The translations under genes were made by a program, and so were the position numbers. A stretch of 64,000 nt of DNA, from assembly GCF_030817595.1 (NCBI RefSeq), contig NZ_JAUSZN010000001.1, positions 6,002,001 to 6,066,000 of the forward strand, read 5' to 3'. Of this stretch, positions 51,587-59,272 are shown one piece after another. Origin of the DNA: Neobacillus niacini (lineage in GTDB: Bacteria > Bacillota > Bacilli > Bacillales > Cytobacillaceae). Under the pieces are notes generated by a model that was not told where the DNA came from, ran no database searches, and saw only the letters and a list, made by a program, of their open reading frames with translations. The stretch's first letter is position 1; the number at the start of each line of letters is the position of its first letter.

Positions 51587-52978
51587 ATGAAGGTGGCAAT
51601 ATATTTAAGACGGAGCCGTGACGAGGAAAAACTCGGGATAGATGAGGTTTTAAAAGTACATCAGCATACTCTCGTCAATCTCTGCGAACAACAAGGACAC
51701 TCATATGATATTTATCGAGAGGTTGCCTCTTCAAGTTCCATTGAGAACCGTCCTGAGATGGTCAGACTTTTGAAGCGAATCAAAGAGGGATACTATCAAG
51801 CCGTTGTTGTAATGGATATCGACCGATTATCAAGAAATGAGTTTGACTCATCGGATATCAAGAGGATATTACACGATACTGGAACGTTAATAATCACACC
51901 ATACCGAGTTTATGACCTTACCCAAGACGATGACAGTCTTTTGGTGGGTGTTACTAGTTTGATAGCCTCACAAGAATACAAGATGATCCATAAACGTATG
52001 AAACGGGGAAAACAGTACGCACAACAACAAGGACTATGGACTGATGGGATCCCACCGTTAGGATACACCAAAGGTAAAGATAAAAAACTATCACCCAATG
52101 ACCGAGCCGATGATATCCGATATATTTTCAATTCCATTATTGAAGGTGTCACAATCCCTGACTTAATCAGGAACCTTGACAGGCTCCAAATCAAGACACG
52201 TACAGGCTCCAAGTGGCATTATAATGCTATCCTAAGGATAGTCAATAACGAGGTTTATAAAGGCAATATACACGGAATAGAAGGTACTCATGAGGCGATT
52301 GTAAGTGTTGATACATGGAAAAAGGCAAATACAATTGTTAATGAGTATTCATTCAAAGCACCAAGGAGCAAAAACAAGATTTATCCGACAACAGGACTTA
52401 TATATTGTGGAAATTGTGGAAAGGTTCAAGGGTGTAACTATCACCCGCATATTGACAAACTTTATATCAAAGTATGTAGGTGTGGAAATAGAACTTTTTA
52501 TTATAATGATGTGTTGAAATTAATCAAACAAGAGGTTTTATCCCAAAAGGAAACTATTCTGACCGCTATTTCTAGCCTTGATACGGAGTCAGAAGTGGAT
52601 AACACTCGACACCGAATAGAGTTGATTACAAAGGCAATGAAGAAGGCTGAGAAGGCTCTTGACAAGATTCAAATACAATTTGAAGAGGATGATATCACTC
52701 TCCCACAATATAGAGAGAGAAAAGCAATGAGAAACGAGGAACTTGAGATACTTCGAGCGGAACTTGATCAATTGAAGAAAGAAGATCCATCGGATAAACG
52801 TAAAACTTTAGAGGATTATATCAGGATCATTGACGAACTATCTGACGAGTGGGAGCTCCTTGAAAGTAATGGACTCTCTAACGAGGAAGTGAATAGAAAA
52901 TTACACAGTTTAATTAGTGGAATCGTTTGGAGATACCCCAAGAATGGGGAACCGATCTTGAGAGTCATTTATAAATAA
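51587..52978 (+). CDS. Large serine recombinase (site-specific integrase)
   Basis: A 463-residue integrase. The resolvase N-terminal domain (1-145) has the catalytic Ser in YLRRSRDEE (Ser10) and the Arg-rich active site DIDRLSRNE. The recombinase domain (about 155-260) includes GIPPLGYTK. A zinc ribbon (CGNCGK...CRCG, about 288-312) and a C-terminal coiled coil (about 345-400) follow. Its start is 65 bases from attL, and RBS GAAGGTG is in element DNA. By family it catalyses integration at attB and, with a directionality factor, excision. No directionality factor is identified here. Confidence 0.95.
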   Translation: MKVAIYLRRSRDEEKLGIDEVLKVHQHTLVNLCEQQGHSYDIYREVASSSSIENRPEMVRLLKRIKEGYYQAVVVMDIDRLSRNEFDSSDIKRILHDTGTLIITPYRVYDLTQDDDSLLVGVTSLIASQEYKMIHKRMKRGKQYAQQQGLWTDGIPPLGYTKGKDKKLSPNDRADDIRYIFNSIIEGVTIPDLIRNLDRLQIKTRTGSKWHYNAILRIVNNEVYKGNIHGIEGTHEAIVSVDTWKKANTIVNEYSFKAPRSKNKIYPTTGLIYCGNCGKVQGCNYHPHIDKLYIKVCRCGNRTFYYNDVLKLIKQEVLSQKETILTAISSLDTESEVDNTRHRIELITKAMKKAEKALDKIQIQFEEDDITLPQYRERKAMRNEELEILRAELDQLKKEDPSDKRKTLEDYIRIIDELSDEWELLESNGLSNEEVNRKLHSLISGIVWRYPKNGEPILRVIYK

Positions 52979-52986
52979 CAAATAAA

Positions 52987-53016
52987 CCCCTATGAGACTT
53001 TGCTCATGGGGATTTT
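52987..53016 (+). terminator. Terminator after the recombinase
   Basis: Stem CCCCTATGAG / CTCATGGGG followed by ATTTTTATT. Confidence 0.8.
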
Positions 53017-53121
53017 TATTGCTTGTGACCTACGCTTTGCAATTTTGAGCATTACCTCAGCACAATCTCGAATCGCCTTTTCTGAGGGTTCATTCATTAC
53101 ATAGACTTGTATCTTTTTCAT
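52990..53121 (-). CDS. Small hypothetical protein, 43 aa
   Basis: A reverse-strand frame with ATG at 53121 encodes MKKIQVYVMNEPSEKAIRDC and a basic C-terminal half (AKRRSQAIK). Its stop lies in the recombinase terminator stem. The RBS is weak. The amphipathic composition looks protein-like rather than random, but there is no family match I can name. Could be a short element protein or not translated. Confidence 0.4.
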   Translation of the reverse strand: MKKIQVYVMNEPSEKAIRDCAEVMLKIAKRRSQAIKIPMSKVS

Positions 53122-53553
53122 CCTGATCCACTCTCCCATTGTGCTTTGTCTGTCACCCCCATATCGTAAGGATCAGAGTTATTGCACATGGACAAGAGAA
53201 GATCCGTGTTACCGTTTTTGTTCCTGATCCGTCACCTTTGTGGACAGTAGGATCCGTTGGGAGAGAAGAGAATCACCGAATAACCAGAGTTACTACTTTT
53301 AAAGTACGAATTTGCATATATTAATTAAGTTTCTATATGTATATATTCTTATTATATTTTAATATTTTAAAAAAATAGTAACTATATAGAATATCTCTTA
53401 CTCTCCCAAGGGATTGACCCAGTTACCTCTCGTTACCGTTTTTGCTGAAATAGAAACCACTCTCCCGCCAACCCTTGATAACACTGGATTTCTCGGATAG
53501 TCAAAGTCACCTTTTTGAAAAGTATAAATAGTAACAATGAAAAAAGATCCCCA
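53122..53553. repeat. Non-coding region with degenerate repeats
   Basis: 432 bp without a convincing gene. It carries repeated GTYACC-x-TTTTTG motifs at 53208, 53231 (variant), 53289 (variant), 53432 and 53506, and CTCTCCC at 53131, 53401 and 53460 with its complement near 53260. The spacing is irregular. It could be a replication origin with iterons or a regulator-binding region. No replication initiator gene is recognised. Confidence 0.45.
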
Positions 53554-53967
53554 TTATTGAGGATCTTTTGTTTTATATCCGGTATATTTCTTTTCCCATT
53601 TTTTAAAAGTATGATATTTTTTCAAATTATCCTCATTATTCATCCACGATAGATTTAAAATGCAATTGTTTGTTTTGTCCCCATCAAAATGATCCACTGA
53701 CTCTCTATTCTCAGGATTCTGGATCCAAGCCATAGCGACTAGTCGATGAAGTAGAAACCTTTTTTGTTTCCCGTCCTTGCTCAACACAACCATTAGATAC
53801 CCTTTTTTATCCTTTAACGGTTTCAACATCTTATCTTTCCTTGATTTATGATTACCCAAGGAAACAATATTCCCATAGTTTGAAACCATGTAATTCTCAT
53901 ACCCTTCGACATTTACCCAACGCTCTTTAACTTTCCAAAACTCTTTCATTTTATTCCCTGTGTTCAT
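53554..53967 (-). CDS. NUMOD4-HNH endonuclease
   Basis: A 137-residue protein. An N-terminal NUMOD4-like block (WVNVEGYENYMVSNYGNIVSL, about 17-37 with the W..V.GYE..Y.VS..G pattern) precedes an HNH nuclease (LLHRLVAMAWI and VDHFDGDKTNNCILNLSW). This is the phage homing-endonuclease type. Start ATG 53967 follows GGAGGGG. It could be a mobile passenger or serve DNA packaging; with no terminase present the former is likelier. Confidence 0.88.
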   Translation of the reverse strand: MNTGNKMKEFWKVKERWVNVEGYENYMVSNYGNIVSLGNHKSRKDKMLKPLKDKKGYLMVVLSKDGKQKRFLLHRLVAMAWIQNPENRESVDHFDGDKTNNCILNLSWMNNEDNLKKYHTFKKWEKKYTGYKTKDPQ

Positions 53968-54059
53968 CTAAACCCCTCCAAGTGTTTTTTTTTTTGTTGG
54001 GGTACTTTTTCAACCCCGCTCAACAACTACTTGACTCAACTAACCTTTTGTATTAAATG

Positions 54060-54183
54060 TCCTACACCCTTATATCGTAAAAAATCCGTAAATTGCACAA
54101 AAACGCTGCTTAAATATTTTTTATATTTATTGTCTTATTTGTTGTGCAAAAACCCAACTTTTTACGATAAAGGGGTGTAAGGA
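54060..54183. repeat. Long inverted repeat upstream of the RHH gene
   Basis: Arms of about 41 bp (54060-54100 and 54142-54183) share TCCT(T)ACACCC, TATCGTAAAAA and TTGCACAA in inverted order, around an AT-rich centre of about 41 bp (TATTTTTTATATTTATTG). It ends 25 bases before the GTG of a ribbon-helix-helix protein. It may be an operator for that protein, or an origin. Confidence 0.7.
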
Positions 54184-54207
54184 TATTTTTTTAAGGAGTT
54201 GATTAAA

Positions 54208-54348
54208 GTGACCAACAAAAACAAGTCAATAACAATCAGAATGCCCGAAGAAGAAATCAAAGTCTTTATCGATTACGCTGATAAGAACGATCTAAACAAA
54301 TCGGCTTTTATTCGTAGAGCAATCAAAGAACTACTAGAAAAGAAATAA
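54208..54348 (+). CDS. Ribbon-helix-helix (CopG/Arc-like) DNA-binding protein, 46 aa
   Basis: A 46-residue protein starting at GTG 54208 behind TTAAGGAGTTG. The short beta-strand KSITIRMPEE and helices FIDYADKNDLNKSAFIRRAIKELLEKK fit the RHH fold of CopG, Arc and Omega repressors. It is the only recognised transcription regulator of the element and lies between a long inverted repeat and the structured non-coding region, so it probably regulates its own promoter and perhaps copy number or the downstream RNA. Confidence 0.8.
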   Translation: MTNKNKSITIRMPEEEIKVFIDYADKNDLNKSAFIRRAIKELLEKK

Positions 54349-54836
54349 TGCGAGGATCAGGAGTCTCGCTTTGTATTGTAGAGTCGGATTTTGAGCGATT
54401 CCTTGAACGGTGACATGTTCTATCAACAATACAAAGGAAGGCTCTTACCTTCCAAAATTAGATTGAGGTTCACGATTGCAGAGTCGTGACAACATCAAAC
54501 ATCGATTTCGGAAAAAGTCGGGTGCACCAAGCCTTCTTCACTTACTTGGTAGTTGTTTGATGTTTGGGTTTATGCTTTGATTCTCTGTCAAAACGAGTCC
54601 GGTTCTCTCATACCTGACAACCAATGACATGAGTTTCTGTTTAGCTTTGCGAGACCTTCCGTTTCGTCAAGGTTGTTTCTTTTTCGAACCCGTTCCTCCG
54701 AGGGGATATATCGGAGGCTCCTAATTGAGCATATCTGACAGATTCTCAGGTCTGTTGAATTAAGAGCCTGTCGGGTGGTTCTTGTCTTTTAAGCCTTCAT
54801 GTGGAGGCTTCTATTTTATGGTTAAAAACCATAAAG
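54349..54836 (+). ncRNA. Candidate large structured non-coding RNA
   Basis: About 480 bp with no usable reading frame but many perfect stems. Listed as arm/arm: 54369-54379/54426-54436 (11 bp), 54436-54441/54448-54453, 54470-54475/54484-54489, 54491-54501/54554-54564 (11 bp, enclosing 54526-54531/54545-54550), 54576-54580/54588-54592, 54607-54611/54629-54633, 54654-54658/54669-54673, 54695-54701/54711-54717, 54738-54742/54751-54755, 54762-54768/54777-54783, 54791-54796/54805-54810 and 54815-54823/54827-54835. Helices are nested and follow each other almost without gaps, as in large phage-borne RNAs such as GOLLD and ROOL. I cannot match it to a named class. The strand is inferred from the flanking genes and G-U pairs. 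Confidence 0.6.
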
Positions 54837-54882
54837 CAAACTGTCGGATTGACTAACACATAAAGGAGAGGGGATTGATTCA

Positions 54883-56022
54883 ATGTCAAAGGCATTAGTT
54901 GAGGAACGCAATGATTTAGTCGAAGAGATGGAAAACATCTTGGAACTTGCAAAGAAAGAAAAACGCTCGTTTCGGGTCGCTGAGACAAACCGCTTTGATA
55001 AGGTAAAAGGTCGTATCGCTGAGATTGATCGAGAAATACAATTAGAAAACCGTGGGGGTTATGAGAATATGAAAGTAATTAGCAATCCTGATAATATAGA
55101 GCAACGGGATTTAGAACAACGTGCGGCTGATGAAAAAGCTTTTTTAACATGGGTTAAAGAGGCACGTGCAACGGGCGGAATCACTGCAGGATCCAACGGG
55201 GGCGTAATTCCTGTTTCTATCGCTAGTTTAATCGTTGATCAGGTCAAGAACACTAGTGATATTTTAAAACGTGCAACTATCTGGGATGTCAAAGGGGATC
55301 TTAATATACCTGTTTATGACTTCACTCAGCACGTTGTTGGATACTTTACAGAGGGTTCAACAATCTCAGATAACAATGCTAATTTTTCAACGGTTGCATT
55401 AAAGAACGTGATTATCGGAACTCTTACAAAGGTTTCAAACTCATTCATTAATCGTTCGGACATCAACGTGGTGCCGTTCCTGATCAACGAACTTGCAAAG
55501 GCTATTCAATGGTTTGTTGAGGGTGAATTGATTGCCGGTATTGGTGGTGTGGGTAAACTGAATGGACTTGCTCAGATCGTTGCCGGTCAGCAAACTCTTG
55601 GAGCAACCACAATGGTCATCACCGCTAGAGAGTTAATCGACTTACAATTAAAAGTGCCTCAAACATACCAAAGGAATTGTGCGTGGTTAATGCACCCTAC
55701 AACTTTCGCATATATCCGTGGTCTAGCAACCGGTTCTGGTGAGTTGTTATTCACTGAGAGTGGTTTGTCTGCAGGAATGGATTACATGTTGCTTGGTAAG
55801 CCGGTACTATTAAGTGATCGTATGCCTGTTATGGGTGTTAACTCTCTTGAAATCTATTACGGTGACCTTTCAGGATTACATGTCAAGATGACAAACAATG
55901 TAGAGGTCAAAGTTCTCTTAGAGCGTTATGCTGATCAATATCAAACAGGAATCTCAGCGTTTCTTGAAATGGATTCTGCTCTTGCTGAACCTCAAAAAAT
56001 TGTTTGCTACAAGGGTAAGTAA
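54883..56022 (+). CDS. HK97-fold phage major capsid protein, solitary
   Basis: A 379-residue protein. Residues 1-60 form a charged coiled coil like the scaffolding delta domain of phage capsid precursors. The rest is the HK97 fold: GGVIPVSIASLIVDQVKNTSDILKRA region, E-loop, spine helix NELAKAIQWFVEGELIAG, the P-domain AYIRG, and the C-terminal GKPVLLSDRMP and YYGDLSGL blocks typical of capsid proteins. RBS AAAGGAGAGGGG. No protease, portal, terminase, head-tail or tail gene accompanies it. It follows the structured region by 46 bases. Confidence 0.88.
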   Translation: MSKALVEERNDLVEEMENILELAKKEKRSFRVAETNRFDKVKGRIAEIDREIQLENRGGYENMKVISNPDNIEQRDLEQRAADEKAFLTWVKEARATGGITAGSNGGVIPVSIASLIVDQVKNTSDILKRATIWDVKGDLNIPVYDFTQHVVGYFTEGSTISDNNANFSTVALKNVIIGTLTKVSNSFINRSDINVVPFLINELAKAIQWFVEGELIAGIGGVGKLNGLAQIVAGQQTLGATTMVITARELIDLQLKVPQTYQRNCAWLMHPTTFAYIRGLATGSGELLFTESGLSAGMDYMLLGKPVLLSDRMPVMGVNSLEIYYGDLSGLHVKMTNNVEVKVLLERYADQYQTGISAFLEMDSALAEPQKIVCYKGK

Positions 56023-56032
56023 TAAATGTTCA

Positions 56033-56061
56033 AGGGGATCCTCAGGATCCTCTATTTTTTT
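56033..56061 (+). terminator. Terminator after the capsid gene
   Basis: A 9-bp stem AGGGGATCC / GGATCCTCT with a three-base loop and a T run. Confidence 0.88.
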
Positions 56062-56111
56062 ATGATCGCTTTTAACTGACCAAATAACTGGGGTAGGATG
56101 GAGGGGTTCGG

Positions 56112-56231
56112 GTGGATAGATTTCTATTTAGATACATTGATAGTTATGATTATTATGACTTTGTAAAGGATCTAGATGATGAGATACTATACGATGATCG
56201 AGAAGCTGACACACAGGTATATATTGCTTAA
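56112..56231 (+). CDS. Small acidic protein, 39 aa
   Basis: GTG 56112 follows GGATGGAGGGG. The product is rich in Asp and Tyr (DSYDYYDFVKDLDDEILYDD). It resembles no family I can name, but the composition and strong RBS suggest it is translated; acidic mini-proteins in phages can be DNA mimics or inhibitors, which is speculation. Confidence 0.5.
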   Translation: MDRFLFRYIDSYDYYDFVKDLDDEILYDDREADTQVYIA

Positions 56232-56245
56232 TAGGAGTGGAGCGT

Positions 56246-56302
56246 ATGCTTTACTTTCTATATGAGAGATTCTACATTCCTAAAATAGTGAACCCCTTTT
56301 GA
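56246..56302 (+). CDS. Possible leader-size ORF, 18 aa
   Basis: ATG 56246 with AGGAGTGG upstream encodes an 18-residue hydrophobic peptide ending in the following terminator stem. It may be spurious or a microprotein. Confidence 0.3.
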   Translation: MLYFLYERFYIPKIVNPF

Positions 56303-56339
56303 TTGAGCCTTTTCAGCTATCATAAAGGGGTTCTTTTTT
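56291..56339. terminator. Bidirectional terminator
   Basis: Stem AACCCCTTT / AAAGGGGTT with a 24-base loop and seven T residues; it also lies at the 3' end of the reverse-strand gene. Confidence 0.7.
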
Positions 56340-56638
56340 TATTTCTTTTTGCTTGGCTTGATTTTCAGAATGTAGTTAGCCCGAACTAGTCGATGTAGCT
56401 CATCCTTAGGTGCACCAGCAATAATATTTTTCACAAACTCATGGTCTAATTCAACACCATTTGATTCATATCCTCTTTGGTTTCCGCGACTTACAACTTC
56501 CCTGATACTACTAGTGTATGAATATTCCTTCACGATCCATTTTTCTAGACTGTTAGCTTCGTAAGATTCCACGAGATTAACAAAGTGTTGCAATCGTCTA
56601 ATTTCTTCTTTTGCAGTTTGAACAGTTAATATTTTCAT
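56339..56638 (-). CDS. Hypothetical element protein, 99 aa
   Basis: A 99-residue soluble protein with helical, charged composition (EEIRRLQHFVNLVESY) and a basic tail (KIKPSKKK). I do not recognise the family. ATG 56638 is chosen because AGAAGGGAG lies just upstream; an upstream in-frame Met has no site. First of the reverse-strand cargo genes. Confidence 0.65.
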   Translation of the reverse strand: MKILTVQTAKEEIRRLQHFVNLVESYEANSLEKWIVKEYSYTSSIREVVSRGNQRGYESNGVELDHEFVKNIIAGAPKDELHRLVRANYILKIKPSKKK

Positions 56639-56803
56639 ATGATATCTCCCTTCTAATAACAACTAATTCGTCAAAAGAAGTAATACACCTTTCAACAATA
56701 TTGTGAATAAAATCACCCATTAAAAGATTTGGAAGAAGTAAAGATAAGGGTGTATTTGGCAATTAAAAAATGCTATAAACCGCAGTATCTTTCATGAACG
56801 TAA

Positions 56804-56857
56804 AAAGAGCTAAAATATGCAAGTAGTGTATAAAAACCTGCGTATTTTAGGCTCTTT
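56804..56857. repeat. Imperfect inverted repeat near cargo genes
   Basis: AAAGAGCTAAAATATGCAAG (56804-56823) pairs with CCTGCGTATTTTAGGCTCTTT (56837-56857). It lies downstream of the reverse-strand kinase and next to a cassette-like repeat. It may act as a terminator. Confidence 0.6.
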
Positions 56858-56881
56858 AATTTTATTACTTATAGAGTTAAA

Positions 56882-56898
56882 GCACCCGTTAGTTCAAG
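56882..56898. repeat. Cassette-like repeat, copy A
   Basis: GCACCCGTTAGTTCAAG, in the interval after the kinase stop. Related copies are at 57437-57453, 57499-57515 and 58776-58791. Confidence 0.55.
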
Positions 56899-56905
56899 TA
56901 TTGTA

Positions 56906-57382
56906 TTACTCAAGCTCCTCTGGTGAAGGTCGCTCGAAGATTTGTATCCACTCTTTAAGTTTAGCTTCGGGAATAACAAAAGTCGCTTCTGGTTTCTGAG
57001 CATTTCTAGTCCTTAAACGTTCAAATAGCTCCTCTTCTGATATATCATTAAAATGGATTTTAAAGTCAGCTCCTAGTTCCTTGGCACGAGAACGAAACTC
57101 ATCCCGTTCACTTCTACTCCAGAATCCAAAATCTAGAATAACATCAACACCAAGAACTATAATTCTAGCTGCAACATCCCACATCAGAGATTCCACTGCT
57201 TCATGTCTAGCATTGTGTATTGCTTCGTCCGATTCCGTCATGTTATACCCGAAATCATGACCTAATCGCGTATGCCATTCATCGGGAGTAAGTCGAAGTG
57301 CGGAATATTTTTTTTCAAGTTTGCGAGCAAGGGTAGTCTTACCACTACAGGGGAGACCGACCATTAAATGGAGGATTGACAT
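56906..57382 (-). CDS. P-loop kinase-like ATPase (AAA_33 type)
   Basis: A 158-residue protein with Walker A GLPCSGKTT (9-17) and a downstream DEWHTR, as in small-molecule phosphotransferases related to zeta toxin, chloramphenicol phosphotransferase and gluconokinase-like enzymes. A Walker B-like hydrophobic-acidic segment VILDFGFWSR is near residue 82. RBS AAAAGGAGATGG. Substrate unknown. It lies between two cassette-like repeats, so it is probably an exchangeable cargo gene. Confidence 0.78.
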   Translation of the reverse strand: MSILHLMVGLPCSGKTTLARKLEKKYSALRLTPDEWHTRLGHDFGYNMTESDEAIHNARHEAVESLMWDVAARIIVLGVDVILDFGFWSRSERDEFRSRAKELGADFKIHFNDISEEELFERLRTRNAQKPEATFVIPEAKLKEWIQIFERPSPEELE

Positions 57383-57436
57383 GTAATACCATCTCCTTTT
57401 CTATAATAATAAATATGCAATATTCTTGAATTAGCC

Positions 57437-57515
57437 TGCCACGTTAGTTCAACAAGAAAGAGCTGCCATTATGACAGCACTGATCTTGTTTAACTAAAGC
57501 ACCCGTTACTTTAAG
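57437..57515. repeat. Palindromic cassette-like repeat, copy B
   Basis: TGCCACGTTAGTTCAAC (57437-57453) and GCACCCGTTACTTTAAG (57499-57515) bracket a hairpin TTAGTTCAACAAGA / TCTTGTTTAACTAA (57444-57457, 57484-57497) with an inner GCTG / CAGC stem. This is the fullest copy of the family and lies between the kinase and DUF3231 genes. Confidence 0.65.
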
Positions 57516-57616
57516 TACATTCCTTCACATGCTTAACTAATCAAACATGTGTGATGTTCCATCACAATTGATTTCAATTGTTCTTTGAAGGAAGCTTCAG
57601 TTCCTTAGATTAAAAA

Positions 57617-57647
57617 ACACTTGTGAAAAAATAGATTTCACAAGTGT
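57617..57647 (-). terminator. Terminator of the DUF3231 gene
   Basis: A 12-bp stem ACACTTGTGAAA / TTTCACAAGTGT, followed on the reverse strand by a T run. Confidence 0.85.
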
Positions 57648-57657
57648 CTGAGGACTT

Positions 57658-58668
57658 TTATTTTTTCATTAGTTGCTCCCGTTCTTCCATCTGAGGTGGT
57701 TCTTCCATCCAACCATTTTTAATCATTATTTTCCCGCCTTTATGGGCATATTCAAAGACATCTTTCATAAAAATAGTCATTTTTGCTGGTAAATCATTGC
57801 GTAAGCTAAAAGCAGTTCCTAATGAGTTACTACCCATAGAAAAACTACAAAAAAGACTTGTGCAATACATCATCAATTTGTCAGAAAATGGAGCCACAGT
57901 TGAACGTGTTGCGTTACCTCCCGATGGTGCAGGGGTTTGTATACCACTTTGTAGCAAGGTTTCACTTAATTCCTTTATAATACTTTTAGCTAGTTCTGCT
58001 CCTTCATTAAAGAAGTTTTTTACTTCTCCTTCATTTGCACATTGAGCAAAACCTGTAATCATCTGCAACCCAGTGATATTTGCTTCAATTGAATGATGAA
58101 GATGTGCAACCTCTACCGTATTTAATGACCGTTTTTCACTAAATGGATTAATGGCGAGTCCACTTAAATAATTTGTCGCTTTAACAAACTCAACAGAACT
58201 TGGCATTGAAACATAAGGTGGTCGAGGAAGCATCCCCTTTTCAAGCAAATATTGGGTGCAAAGAATGTAATACTTTTGAGTAATTGAAGTAAGTTCTTTA
58301 AAAAGCACCTCAATATCTTCTCGATAGGTCATAGTTATATTAAGTGAATGCAATCCCATACTAATTTCTTTCAGTAGGCGGACGAACATTATGTCAAACC
58401 CGTTATCATATAAATTCGGCACATTTATATTAACATCTTGGGACGTAAACCCAACTGGAATTACAGCACCTTCATTTTGAAAAATTCCTATTATTTTACT
58501 AACATAAGGGTCAAGTTCTTCATATAAATTAGACATTATGCTCTTGGCTTTTTCGTCATCGGCTTTCTCAATAAAATATTCTAACATACGTAAAATCATT
58601 GTTTTCTCTTGATATGTAAGCCATAACGTACCCAACTCTGATGACGTAATTGCAGGCTTTTCTGGCAT
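57658..58668 (-). CDS. DUF3231 family protein
   Basis: A 336-residue protein with two helical repeats of about 160 residues (TSSELGTLW... and NPFSEKRSLNTVEVAHL...) typical of DUF3231, a Bacillus family with ferritin-like helical bundles distantly related to CotF-like spore proteins. Role unknown. ATG 58668 lies behind GAGAGGTG; a GTG three codons earlier overlaps this site. Bracketed by cassette-like repeats. Confidence 0.8.
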   Translation of the reverse strand: MPEKPAITSSELGTLWLTYQEKTMILRMLEYFIEKADDEKAKSIMSNLYEELDPYVSKIIGIFQNEGAVIPVGFTSQDVNINVPNLYDNGFDIMFVRLLKEISMGLHSLNITMTYREDIEVLFKELTSITQKYYILCTQYLLEKGMLPRPPYVSMPSSVEFVKATNYLSGLAINPFSEKRSLNTVEVAHLHHSIEANITGLQMITGFAQCANEGEVKNFFNEGAELAKSIIKELSETLLQSGIQTPAPSGGNATRSTVAPFSDKLMMYCTSLFCSFSMGSNSLGTAFSLRNDLPAKMTIFMKDVFEYAHKGGKIMIKNGWMEEPPQMEEREQLMKK

Positions 58669-59272
58669 AAACGACACCTCTCTAAAAATTTTCTTATTTT
58701 AGGTTGTACATAAAATGGCATAGTAATCCAGTATTTTTTTTGTATAAAATTCCATATATTCTTATTCAACTATACTGCCACGTTAGTTCAGTAAGCTTCG
58801 CTTTACTAATATAAATAAATATTAGTGTTTACACAGGTTCGCCTTTAAGTAATGATTCAACATGGTGGTGGTGTGGTGTATGGGTAGGGTATGGTAGGGT
58901 GTACCATGTCGATGAGCCTATTCATCACTGATATATCTCTCGACCTTAGGCACTAGCCTCACTGTATTAAACAAACAGGGGGGGGGGGCACCGACATTAA
59001 ATCCATACTACATGCCCATCTTTTGACCGGTACGGGTAGCAACATAAATAATGATCATTTTTAAGTTTTTTTGAAAATTTTTCTTTACATTTGAATTGTA
59101 TATCCCCCCCACACAATTCTGGCAATTGGAAGTCCATTTTGCACACCACGCCTCGAGACAAGGTCAAAAAAAATACCCTAAATGGATTTAAGGTGGTTTT
59201 CTGGGTACGATAAAATTCATAGGTATAACTCTTATAGGAGAAAACTATAAAGAGGGGAGGTTATTCTCCCCT
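58669..59272. other. Non-coding region with a G-tract
   Basis: About 600 bp with no supported gene. It holds cassette-like repeat C (58776-58791) with an adjacent AGTAAG / CTTTACT hairpin, a G-rich strand near 58862-58905 (repeated GGTGG and GGGTAGGG), an uninterrupted run of 11 G (58978-58988), and an AT-rich stretch (59055-59105) ending in a C-tract. Such G-rich DNA stands out from the AT-rich surroundings. Confidence 0.5.
58776..58791. repeat. Cassette-like repeat, copy C
   Basis: TGCCACGTTAGTTCAG, upstream of the DUF3231 gene. Confidence 0.55.

Noticed and set aside
53139..53324. 61-codon frame in the repeat-rich region
   Set aside because: No RBS, and it coincides with the repeated motifs; composition is not protein-like.
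54349..54836. Group I or II intron or an OMEGA/IscB guide RNA next to the HNH gene
   Set aside because: No intron-encoded protein, no conserved intron ends, and the HNH gene is a short NUMOD4 type on the other strand, not IscB.
54797..54988. Antisense 63-codon frame over the RNA/capsid start
   Set aside because: Shadow of the capsid gene and hairpins, with no ribosome-binding site.
56817..56999. 60-codon forward frame
   Set aside because: It overlaps an inverted repeat and the antisense of the kinase 3' end.
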